From DASVTU01 sp036387415 (lineage in GTDB: Bacteria; Acidobacteriota; Blastocatellia; Pyrinomonadales; Pyrinomonadaceae): 64,000 nucleotides of DNA. The notes under the pieces were generated by a model. That model saw only the letters and a list, made by a program, of their open reading frames with translations. It was not told where the DNA came from and did not search any database. Shown here in pieces: positions 26,317 to 34,502 of the stretch (within the stretch, counting starts at the first letter, position 1; the number at the start of each line of letters is the position of its first letter). The position numbers and the translations under genes are program-made. The stretch spans positions 1 through 64,000 of the forward strand of contig DASVTU010000034.1 in assembly GCA_036387415.1 (NCBI GenBank), written 5' to 3'.

Positions 26317-29097
26317 TCAGTTGAGTGGTTCGTCGTTGACGGATGCGCGCCCGCCGCTCTTGTCACCGCCACGGAGGATGCCCGATTCGTTGATGAAGAA
26401 AGAGCGACGACCTTTGTCGGGATACATCAACGGCGTTGCGATAACCTCGAATTTGTCGCCGGAGGCATTCATCTCTATCCGGTAAGCGTCCGAGCCGAGC
26501 GACGAATCCGACAGCAATTGAGCGGCCTTTAGTTCCTCAATGGAGCCGAAGCGTCCTTTGCCTTTGGTCTCCTTGTATGTCATCTGCGCGCCGTGGAGCA
26601 TGTAGAGCGTATTGGTCGCAAAACTCTCGTTGCTGACGGCGGGCGCGTGTTTTTCGCTGACGGCCATGTATGCGAGAAACGTTTCGATGAGATTGCGCGG
26701 CACATGTACTTCGTGCAAGGGGCCGTCGCCTTCGTTGCGTACGACGTGTGTAATGGCCGCGCCCGTTTCGAGTTTGTACTGCGCGAGCAAGGCTCTCGAT
26801 TCGTCGTCCGCCGATTGCTCGACATTTTTCATCTCGCGCGTGAAACTGCTTTTCAAAAATCCGTTGGAGACGTAGACCTGTCCGAGCACCTGCTTGGGCT
26901 GCCAACTCATCGCGCGACGAAAGTTTTCGCTGGCGGCGAGCGTCTGCCCTTCGGCGTAGGCAAGTGCGACATGCCGGAGCGACGCGGCATCGGGAGCGGC
27001 AGCGATGTAGTTGCCGATGAAGGCCAGCGCCACCCCGCCGAAGTTCATAATCTCGACACCGCCGCTCTTGGTGCTCGGCTCCGTCGCGCCGCCCTGAACG
27101 AGTCCCAAGACGGTGAGCAGTCGCGGCAGCAACGATTGAAGCGTGTCCTTGTTTCTGAGTGAAATAAAGACGACGGGGCTGGACGGCGGAGGCGGCAGCG
27201 ACTTTTCTGTCGCAGCAGGTTTGTCGGACGAAGGCGACGCGTCGGGCGCAGTGGTGGAGTTGCGTGGCGGGTTCATGTAGGCATCGGGAATGCTGACCGC
27301 CACTTCGTTACCGAGCGAGCCGATGATGTCTTCTCTGATTTTGAAGCCGAGTAGTTTTTCCATCGCCGCGAGTTGCGCGAGCATGGGCGGCTCTGCGTTC
27401 TCCTCCGTCGGCGTCGGCTCTTGCTGCGGCGCGAGAGGCGTGGTCGCGCCCGCGTCGTCTTTGTTGACTGTGGCTCTGCTACGTCGCCCCTCGGCTGCTT
27501 CGGCATCCCTCTGCGCCTGATGGTTCTGCTTAATTGTGCCGACGAAACGATCGTACATCGAAGCGAGGTCGAGCGAGGCGTTGACGTAGATGTCCGTATC
27601 TGCGGGCGCAACGGCGGCGGCGTCGGGCGCGTGCGCGGGGCCGTTGATGAGCACGGGCATGAAGGGAATGACGCTCGGCTTGTCGTCGTTGGAATTGAGC
27701 AGCAGGAGACGCAACGCCAGCGCGTCGCCCTCGAAGCCCGCGCCCAGACTAATCGCTCCGGGCATCTTCATGTCGTCGCCGCCGCGACCGCCGAAGACAA
27801 AGCTGCCGAGCATTATCCCCATCCCCAACGCAAACTCGTTGGCGGGCGCCGCAGGGGCTTCCGCTTCGTTCGGCGTAGGTTCGCCCGGACGCACCATCGC
27901 TGACTCTTCCGGCGTCGCCTCTCTGCCCACGGCGTCGCCCTCTGACGACATCACCGCGCTACTCGTCTCGTCGCCCGACTGGATTTCGACGGGTGTGGGC
28001 ATCACCACGGCGTCTTCAACGATGACCGTCGGCTCAGCCGTCATGCTTGTCGTTTCGATGGGATTGACGGGGAGATTCGGGGTGTTCTGTTGCTCTCTTT
28101 CCGATGCTTCGAGCGCGCTGAGTTGCTCGGCCTCAGCCTTCTTGCGGATGCCGTCCATGCTTCGTTGCATGACGCCGAAGTCGAAATAGAGGAATAGCGT
28201 CTCGCTGCTGAAACGACCCCGCGCCGTCTTGAAATGGGGCTGGTCGGAGAGTGGCGTCGTCGCGCTGCTTCTCAAACTTTTGAAATCAAACTTCGTGTCG
28301 CTCGTCAGAATCAGATTGCCGGAACGCTTGATGTGTAAGGACAGCTTCGGCGGAGCGTTGCGAGAGTCGGCGTCGAAGCTGGCCTGCCTCGTCTTCTGAC
28401 GTTTCTTCTGCGCCGTCCGCGTGCGGGGCGCGGGCTTCACGTCGATGCCTTCCTCCGGCGTAATCTCGACTTCGGATGGCGCAACCGACGCGACGAAAGT
28501 GTGGAGTTCGGACGCAAACTTCTGCGCGACTTCGGCGTTGGGAAGCTCAAGCGCGACGAGCGTCACCGGGAGCGACGGATTTGAAGACATGGTGGCAAAC
28601 ATCAGCCGCGCATCCGTCAGAGGCTCGGCGTGTGCGTGCAGGAATTCCAGCATCGCGCCAACCTCTTTCGGCGTGGTGTTCAAATGCATGAACTGCTCAA
28701 GCGTGCCCAGCATTTCACCGGAACGTATCTGTTGCCCGACGCCGCGCACTTCGCCGTAGAGCGCGTAGCTGTCGGCGGGAAGCATGGTCTCGAAGTCGGT
28801 GCTCTCTTCCGTGGCGACGGAGTTGGCGAGTGTTGCGGCGCGTCCGGTTGAGGGAGCGTTGGGTTGCTTGGAGGGGAGCGGCGTGGGCGGCGCCGCTGCT
28901 CTACTTGGGAGGGGTGCTGTGCGGGGCGTCGGCTTGGTTTCGCGCGCCGGAGAAGTTTTCGCGGCAGCGGGTCGTCGCGGCGTCGTCCGTCGCGTTCGTG
29001 GTCGGCGTTGTTGCGCGGGTAGCGAGTTGAACGTCAGTGAGACAACCAGAAACAACGCGGCGAGGCGCACGGCATTCTTAAAAAATTTCGTTCTCAT
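26317..29097 (-). CDS. Large secreted protein of unknown function
   Basis: I do not recognise this 926-residue protein. A signal peptide (residues 1-28, ending NSLPAQQ) is followed by an Arg/Pro/Thr-rich low-complexity region (to about 75). The globular part opens with TMLPADSYALYGEVRGVGQQ and contains alternating beta-rich segments reminiscent of DUF3352-type proteins (FATMSSNPSLPVTLVALEL, GAGFEGDALALRLLLLNSN). Several disordered Ala/Pro/Thr/Glu linkers divide it. The C-terminus contains YMLHGAQMTYKETKGKGRFG and YRIEMNASGDKFEVIATPL, the pattern of type IV pilin-like or DUF2950-like tails. No catalytic motif is seen. It would be periplasmic or surface-attached. Confidence 0.72.
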   Translation of the reverse strand: MRTKFFKNAVRLAALFLVVSLTFNSLPAQQRRPRTRRTTPRRPAAAKTSPARETKPTPRTAPLPSRAAAPPTPLPSKQPNAPSTGRAATLANSVATEESTDFETMLPADSYALYGEVRGVGQQIRSGEMLGTLEQFMHLNTTPKEVGAMLEFLHAHAEPLTDARLMFATMSSNPSLPVTLVALELPNAEVAQKFASELHTFVASVAPSEVEITPEEGIDVKPAPRTRTAQKKRQKTRQASFDADSRNAPPKLSLHIKRSGNLILTSDTKFDFKSLRSSATTPLSDQPHFKTARGRFSSETLFLYFDFGVMQRSMDGIRKKAEAEQLSALEASEREQQNTPNLPVNPIETTSMTAEPTVIVEDAVVMPTPVEIQSGDETSSAVMSSEGDAVGREATPEESAMVRPGEPTPNEAEAPAAPANEFALGMGIMLGSFVFGGRGGDDMKMPGAISLGAGFEGDALALRLLLLNSNDDKPSVIPFMPVLINGPAHAPDAAAVAPADTDIYVNASLDLASMYDRFVGTIKQNHQAQRDAEAAEGRRSRATVNKDDAGATTPLAPQQEPTPTEENAEPPMLAQLAAMEKLLGFKIREDIIGSLGNEVAVSIPDAYMNPPRNSTTAPDASPSSDKPAATEKSLPPPPSSPVVFISLRNKDTLQSLLPRLLTVLGLVQGGATEPSTKSGGVEIMNFGGVALAFIGNYIAAAPDAASLRHVALAYAEGQTLAASENFRRAMSWQPKQVLGQVYVSNGFLKSSFTREMKNVEQSADDESRALLAQYKLETGAAITHVVRNEGDGPLHEVHVPRNLIETFLAYMAVSEKHAPAVSNESFATNTLYMLHGAQMTYKETKGKGRFGSIEELKAAQLLSDSSLGSDAYRIEMNASGDKFEVIATPLMYPDKGRRSFFINESGILRGGDKSGGRASVNDEPLN

Positions 29098-29238
29098 GCT
29101 TTTCAGATTACGCTTCGGAGGCGCGAAATGTTTGTTAAATGATTTGACTCAAAACGCCGCCCGCAAGGCGCGGAGGCGAGCGCAGGCACACGCGATTATG
29201 ACAGGTTCGGCGGTTTTATAGTAGAGCGAGAAGACGTG

Positions 29239-29323
29239 GGAATTGCGGAATGCGGATTTCGGATTTCGGAATGAAAACAGGGGTCTTTCATAATCCGCAA
29301 TCTGAAATCCGCATTCCGCAATC
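29239..29323. repeat. Heptamer hairpin element after pcrA
   Basis: The arm at 29239-29273 has GCGGAAT/GCGGATT/TCGGATT units. The arm at 29290-29323 has AATCCGC/AATCTGA/AATCCGC/ATTCCGC units and is complementary. The loop is AAAACAGGGGTCTTTC. It starts immediately beyond the pcrA stop. Confidence 0.85.
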
Positions 29324-29324
29324 G

Positions 29325-31715
29325 TCAGGCTTTTTCCAGTCCCGCGTATTTTTCGATGAGTTTCTTTTGGCCGAAGCCGGGAAAGCTGACGGTGAGTTTG
29401 GCGGTGTCGCCGCTGCCTTCGCGGCGGAGGACGAGGCCGCGCCCGTACTTGGGATGGCGGACGTGTGTGCCGGGTATGAAGCCGTTGCCCGTCGTCGCGG
29501 CAGCGGATGAAGAAGGTTTGTTGCTGCTGCCGGAATCGCTGGCGCGACGTTTGACGGTCGGCGATGTTGGCGATGTTGACGAGGGCGACGCCGGGGCGGT
29601 GTTTGTGCGGTTGAGTTTGTCGCCGCGTTGACGGAAGAATTCGGCGATGGAATCAACGCTGTCGTAAGTCTTGCCACCGTAGCGTTTTTCGGTCGTCGTT
29701 TCGCCGCGCAGAACGCGCGCCACATGGCGACTTTCGACCGCCGATGAGCCGCGCGCAAACGAGAGCCAGGAAGGGCCACGCGAGAGGTCTTCCATGAGTT
29801 CGTGCGGCATCTCGTTCAAAAACTGCGAAGGTTCGGAGGCCAACTCTTCACCGTAGACGCGTCGCTTCATGGCGTGCGAGACGTAGAGAAAACGTTCGGC
29901 GCGCGTCATGCCGACGTAGCAGAGACGCCTTTCCTCTTCGAGTTCGGCGGGGTCTGCGACGGCGCGCGAGTGCGGAAATAGACCGTCTTCGAGTCCGACG
30001 ATAAAGACGAGCGGAAACTCCAAACCCTTCGCGGAGTGCATCGTCATGAGCGTGACGGGCGCATCGCGTTTGTACTGGTCGGCGTCGGAGACGAGCGCAG
30101 CGGCGTCGATAAAATCGCGTAGGCCGCCGCCTTCCTGCGCGTCGTAATCGACGGCAGCGTTGACGAGTTCCTGCAAGTTTTCCAGACGCCCCTCGGCCTC
30201 CTCGTTGTTCTCCGTCTTGAGCGCCGTGGAATAACCCGTGTCGAGAATCGCCGCTTTGACGACTTCCGATGCGGTCTCCTTCTGCGCGAGCGCGACGAGT
30301 CCATTGATGATTGATTGAAAATTCTTGAGCGCCGAGACAGCGCGCGGGCTGAAGCCTGCGCCCTGTTCCGCGATGATGGAAATCGTCTCCCAATGCGAGA
30401 TGCCGTAGTCCTTCGTGCGTCGCTCCAATTCGTCGAGCGTCTGCTTGCCGAGGCCGCGCGTGGGGCTATTGATGACGCGCATGAGCGCGATGGAATCGTG
30501 CGGGTTGAGAGCGAGCTTGAGATAGGAAACGATGTCGCGCACTTCGGCGCGTTCGTAGAAGGAGAAGCCGCCGACGATGTTGTAAGCGATTCCGGCGCGG
30601 CGCATCGCTTCTTCAAAGACACGCGATTGAGCGTTGGTGCGATAGAGGATGGCGGCGCGGAGGTCTGGGTCTTCGCGGCGGTGTTCTTCGATTTTGGCGG
30701 CGACGAAACGCGCTTCCGTCTCGGCATCGAGCGCCTGATAGTAGCGTATCGGTTCGCCCGCAGGATTGGCCGTCCAGAGCGTTTTGTCTTTGCGTTCGGT
30801 GTTGAATTTGATGACGGCTCCGGCGGCGTCGAGAATGTTCTGCGTCGAGCGATAGTTCTGTTCGAGGCGGATGACTTTGGCGTCGGGGTAATGCTGCTCA
30901 AAGTTGAGGATGTTGGAGATGTCGGCGCCGCGCCAGCGATAGACGGACTGATTCTCGTCGCCGACGACGCAGATGTTTTGTTGCTTCTCCGTCAAAAAAT
31001 GGATGAGCGCAAACTGTAGACTGTTTGTGTCCTGATATTCATCGACGAGGATATAGCGGAAACGCTCGTTGTAGTGGTCGCGGATTTCGGAGTTCTGGCG
31101 CAGTAGTTTGACGGTTTTGATGAGAAGGTCGTCGAAGTCGAGCGCGTTGTTGGCGACGAGGCGTTCCTCGTAGCGACGAAAAACTTGTGTGATGGCGGCG
31201 CGTTTCTCGTCACCGTATTCGACGCGCGCGGCGTAGGCGTCTGCGTCGAGGCCGCTGTTCTTGGCGTGACTGATGGCGCTCTGGACGGTGCGCGCGCCGA
31301 GCCGCTGGTCGTCGTAGCCGAGGTCTTTGATGATGGCTTTAATCATGCGCGCCGAGTCGTCCTGGTCATAGATGGTGAAGGAGCGCGTGTAGCCTTCTTG
31401 AAGCGCATGGATGTCGCGGCGCAGGATGCGGACGCAGAGACTATGAAACGTTGAGATGAGCGGCGCACTCAGGAGACGCTCGCCACGCAGCAGCCGTTCG
31501 ACGCGCTCGCGCATCTCGCCCGCCGCCTTGTTCGTGAAGGTGACGGCGAGAATGTTGTTGGGCGGCACACCGCGTTCCGAGATGATGTAAGCGATGCGGA
31601 CGGTGATAACACGCGTCTTGCCGGAGCCTGCGCCCGCCAGAATCAGAAGCGGCCCTTCCGTCGCCATGACGGCTTCACGCTGTTGTTCGTTTAGTGATTC
31701 AAGAAATTGATTCAT
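29325..31715 (-). CDS. pcrA: ATP-dependent DNA helicase PcrA/UvrD
   Basis: A superfamily 1A 3'-5' helicase of 796 residues for nucleotide excision repair, replication restart and removal of recombinase filaments. Motifs in order: Q-motif LNEQQREAV, I (AGAGSGKT), Ia (TFTNKAAGEMRER), II (VDEYQDTN), III (VVGDENQSVYRWRGAD), IV (QNYRS), V (MTMHSAKGLEF) and VI (VGMTRAERFLYVSHA). The C-terminus carries a Ser/Thr-rich linker and a Tudor-like RNA polymerase-binding domain (GTHVRHPKYGRGLVLRREG), typical of PcrA. The start codon lies inside the repeat element at 31708-31777. Confidence 0.95.
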   Translation of the reverse strand: MNQFLESLNEQQREAVMATEGPLLILAGAGSGKTRVITVRIAYIISERGVPPNNILAVTFTNKAAGEMRERVERLLRGERLLSAPLISTFHSLCVRILRRDIHALQEGYTRSFTIYDQDDSARMIKAIIKDLGYDDQRLGARTVQSAISHAKNSGLDADAYAARVEYGDEKRAAITQVFRRYEERLVANNALDFDDLLIKTVKLLRQNSEIRDHYNERFRYILVDEYQDTNSLQFALIHFLTEKQQNICVVGDENQSVYRWRGADISNILNFEQHYPDAKVIRLEQNYRSTQNILDAAGAVIKFNTERKDKTLWTANPAGEPIRYYQALDAETEARFVAAKIEEHRREDPDLRAAILYRTNAQSRVFEEAMRRAGIAYNIVGGFSFYERAEVRDIVSYLKLALNPHDSIALMRVINSPTRGLGKQTLDELERRTKDYGISHWETISIIAEQGAGFSPRAVSALKNFQSIINGLVALAQKETASEVVKAAILDTGYSTALKTENNEEAEGRLENLQELVNAAVDYDAQEGGGLRDFIDAAALVSDADQYKRDAPVTLMTMHSAKGLEFPLVFIVGLEDGLFPHSRAVADPAELEEERRLCYVGMTRAERFLYVSHAMKRRVYGEELASEPSQFLNEMPHELMEDLSRGPSWLSFARGSSAVESRHVARVLRGETTTEKRYGGKTYDSVDSIAEFFRQRGDKLNRTNTAPASPSSTSPTSPTVKRRASDSGSSNKPSSSAAATTGNGFIPGTHVRHPKYGRGLVLRREGSGDTAKLTVSFPGFGQKKLIEKYAGLEKA

Positions 31716-31777
31716 TGATTCATCGGCTCATTGCTTCATTGGTTCAATAAGTAAATGAACCGTTGAACCAATGAGAA
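31708..31777. repeat. 8-mer hairpin element overlapping the pcrA start
   Basis: GATTCATC/GGCTCATT/GCTTCATT/GGTTCAAT units at 31708-31747 pair with 31753-31777. The pcrA start codon at 31713-31715 lies inside one arm, leaving no room for an independent ribosome binding site. Confidence 0.8.
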
Positions 31778-31780
31778 AAT

Positions 31781-32338
31781 CTACTTAATAAGTTTCTGAA
31801 TAGCCTTGAACTGTTTGTGTTCGGCGTCGCGCATGAGTTCAAAGAGAGCCATTTCGGTAGACGAGACGAGCGCGCCGGATTGTTGCATTTTGGCGAGGCC
31901 GATTTGTTTGTTGTGCGCGGCGCGTGCGCTGATGCAGTCGCTCAGCAGATGAACTTGATAATCGCGTGCGAGGAGATCGTGCGTTGTCTGATTGACGCAG
32001 ACGTGAGCCTCGATACCGCAGACGAGAACTTGTCGCGCCTTCGTCGCTTCCAGACGTGCGACGAACTCACGCGCGCCGCAGGAACTAAAAGCGGTCTTCT
32101 CAAGCGTCTCGTAACCGTCGGGCAGGACGGCGCGAATCTCCTCAGCCGTCTGTCCGAGTCCTTTCGGATACTGCTCGGTGACAATCAAGGGCATCTCAAG
32201 AAGTTGCGCGGCGTGGGCGACGAGCGCGATGCGCGCGGCCAGTTCGGCAAAATCCGAGATGGCGGAACGGAAAGCGTCCTGCACGTCGATGATGACGAGC
32301 GCAGCACGCGAGAGTTCGAGTGTATTTTCGTGTCGCAT
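31781..32338 (-). CDS. Isochorismatase-family cysteine hydrolase
   Basis: About 185 residues from the ATG at 32338 (MRHENTLELSRAALVIID); a longer open frame upstream encodes no family sequence. The fold is that of the isochorismatase/nicotinamidase superfamily: catalytic Asp in VIIDVQDAF, a Lys (TLEKTAFSSC) and the Cys nucleophile in VCGIEAHVCVNQT. The spacing is closest to YcaC/isochorismatase-domain proteins of unknown substrate; nicotinamidase metal ligands are not seen. It is the minus-strand gene just before pcrA. Confidence 0.85.
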   Translation of the reverse strand: MRHENTLELSRAALVIIDVQDAFRSAISDFAELAARIALVAHAAQLLEMPLIVTEQYPKGLGQTAEEIRAVLPDGYETLEKTAFSSCGAREFVARLEATKARQVLVCGIEAHVCVNQTTHDLLARDYQVHLLSDCISARAAHNKQIGLAKMQQSGALVSSTEMALFELMRDAEHKQFKAIQKLIK

Positions 32339-32387
32339 ATTTGGTTCACCATGAAGAAAACATTTAAGCACACGGCGCGCGGAAAGG

Positions 32388-32493
32388 GAAAAAGGCAAAC
32401 CGGAGAAGGCAAAATTAAAAATGTAAAATGCAAAAATGAAGACAGTAACTTTTGTGACACCTTCGTTTTTGCATTTTTAATTTTACCTTTTTA
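32388..32493. repeat. AT-rich hairpin element of the heptamer family
   Basis: The arms at about 32388-32438 (GGCAAAATTAAAAATGTAAA) and 32455-32493 are complementary. The loop contains AAGACAGTAACTT, similar to the loop AAGACAGCATCCTT at 54182-54262. The element follows the 32496-34502 gene, which ends at its right edge. Confidence 0.75.
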
Positions 32494-32495
32494 AC

Positions 32496-34502
32496 TCATC
32501 GCCGAAGCGCAAAGCCTTCGATGCGTTGGCAGGGCTGTAGCACGACGAGGATGTTGGCGGCCTCGGCTTCGCGTCGGAGTCGCGCGCGTTCGGATTCGTC
32601 CCATGTGAGGGGTCGGAGGGATTCGTTGGTGCGGCTTTGGTCGATTGGGTGCGGGAGCAGGAAGTAGCGTCCGGGCGCGAGATTGGAGAAGGCGAACGCT
32701 TGCTCGTTCGAGACGGGCGCCTCCGCGAAGCGCGACCAGTTGTCGGCTTGCTCGCGTTCGGCGGGTACGAGATAGACGCGCCAGAGCGACGGATTCGGAA
32801 GACGCGCATTGTCGTCGGCGACGAGTTGACCGCGCAGGGCGGCTGCGCCGTGGGCGACGTTGATATTGAGACCCGTGAGACGTTCGCCCGTTTTGAGCAT
32901 GAGCGCGTCGCGCGAGGTCGAAGGCGTTTGACTAACGCCGGACGCGTGCGACGATGCGGCGGTGTCGGGTCTCGCTGCTTTCCCTTTGTCCTCTTTCTTC
33001 GCTTCTGCGGCGACCCTTGCGGCGGCGGGCGCCGAGGCGTTGAGAGCGACGGAACGCACGTACCATGCTTCGCCGGGGAGTTTTGTTTCCAGATGATAGC
33101 GACCTTCGTCCAGACCGCGCATGTGGAATTCGCCGCGCACGTCGGGCGTCGTTTCCAGACGCGCGGACATGCGCGAACGTGCCTGTTCCTTGGGCAAGTT
33201 TCGGTCGTCGCGGCGAAAGAGGATGACGGATTCCTGTGGCAGAGGACTATCGCTACTACCGCCGCCGCGTTGGTCTTCGCACGTGCCTTTATTTTCGTCT
33301 TGCGTCGTCGTCGCCGTCGCGGGTTCAAACTGGATGCGGCCAGCAACGGAGGCGAGCGGCGCGAGCGCGAGTTTGAGTCCGGTCACGTCCACGCCGCGCA
33401 CAGTGATGCGACGCGGCGGCGAAGCCATCTGTTCGCCGTTTCTCATGCCATGACGGGCAACGAGGTCGTAATCGCCGTCGCCGACGCCTTCAAAGGAGAA
33501 GGCGTATCCCGTCGCGCCGCGTCCGTTCGTAAACACCGTGCCTTCGAGCAGTCCGGTGGATGCGTGCGTGAGCGTCACGGAAACCGCGCCGTTCTCTTCG
33601 GCGACGGCCGCGAGTGTGCCGCTCACGGTGCGCCCGCGCTCGCCGCGATAACGAATGTCGATGCCGCTCACTTCCTGTCCGGTCAGGACGGAGACTTCGA
33701 CCGCCGCATCGCGCGTCGCGGAAGGATAAAAAGTTGGTGTGTCTTCGTCGTAAATGGTGGGGTAGGGCGAGAAGCCGCGACGACCGCCGATAGAGACGAC
33801 GTAGGAACCTGATTGCAGACCATAAATCCGGTAGATGCCACGGTCGTCCGTCTCATATTCGGCGTTCGCAAAACCGCGACTCTCGGAGAAGCGACCTTCG
33901 GGGTCGCGCACGTAAGAGGCGCGGACGCGAGCCTCGACCACCGCCTCGCCACGCGCGTCCGTGACCGTGCCTGTGATGACGCCGCCCTTCGTGAGCGTAA
34001 TCGTCACGTCGTCGCCGATGTAGTGATAACGTCGCGTGCCGCTCTCAAGCAGAGGGTCGAGCACGGCGACGTAGCCGGGCAGAAAAGTCCAGACGTTGTA
34101 GGCCGTCGGCGCAAGATTATCGACGCGGAATCTGCCATCCTCGCCCGTCGTGAAGATTGCGGGAGGGACAGCGGGCAACGACGCGCCGCGCGTGCCGATG
34201 AACACGGCGACATTCGACAGAGGCTCGCCGCCGTCGGTCACGACGCGCCCCGTGATGGAACCCGTCATCATGCGCGACGACACGGAACGCGTCCTGTCGC
34301 CCGTCGTGCGGCTCCGTTCGTCGGTCTGTGGCTTGACGGGCGGAGGCGTGGCGGAAGGGGTCGCCGTCGGTGTGTCTTTCTGCGCGGGCGGGGATTGTTC
34401 CTGTGCGGCGGCGACAACGAAGGTCGAAGCAGCGACGGACGAGGCCGCGACGAAAACGACAACGAGCCGGACGAGCGTGGCAAACTTGCGAGAGTGGCTC
34501 AC
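32496..34502 (-). CDS. Secreted carboxypeptidase-regulatory-like domain protein
   Basis: A 668-residue exported protein (signal peptide about 1-33, ending VVAAAQE) made of Ig-like carboxypeptidase-regulatory (transthyretin-like) modules. Recurrent strings are GSITGRVVTDGGEPLSNVAV, DGRFRVDNLAPTAYNVW, GGVITGTVTDARGEAVVEA and DDRGIYRIYGLQSGSYVVS. It is a tandem paralogue of the upstream 34499-36199 gene, which it overlaps by 4 bases (ATGA). Such modules are widespread in Acidobacteriota surface proteins and TonB-dependent receptors; no enzymatic domain is present. A sugar-binding or adhesive role is guesswork. Confidence 0.8.
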   Translation of the reverse strand: MSHSRKFATLVRLVVVFVAASSVAASTFVVAAAQEQSPPAQKDTPTATPSATPPPVKPQTDERSRTTGDRTRSVSSRMMTGSITGRVVTDGGEPLSNVAVFIGTRGASLPAVPPAIFTTGEDGRFRVDNLAPTAYNVWTFLPGYVAVLDPLLESGTRRYHYIGDDVTITLTKGGVITGTVTDARGEAVVEARVRASYVRDPEGRFSESRGFANAEYETDDRGIYRIYGLQSGSYVVSIGGRRGFSPYPTIYDEDTPTFYPSATRDAAVEVSVLTGQEVSGIDIRYRGERGRTVSGTLAAVAEENGAVSVTLTHASTGLLEGTVFTNGRGATGYAFSFEGVGDGDYDLVARHGMRNGEQMASPPRRITVRGVDVTGLKLALAPLASVAGRIQFEPATATTTQDENKGTCEDQRGGGSSDSPLPQESVILFRRDDRNLPKEQARSRMSARLETTPDVRGEFHMRGLDEGRYHLETKLPGEAWYVRSVALNASAPAAARVAAEAKKEDKGKAARPDTAASSHASGVSQTPSTSRDALMLKTGERLTGLNINVAHGAAALRGQLVADDNARLPNPSLWRVYLVPAEREQADNWSRFAEAPVSNEQAFAFSNLAPGRYFLLPHPIDQSRTNESLRPLTWDESERARLRREAEAANILVVLQPCQRIEGFALRR

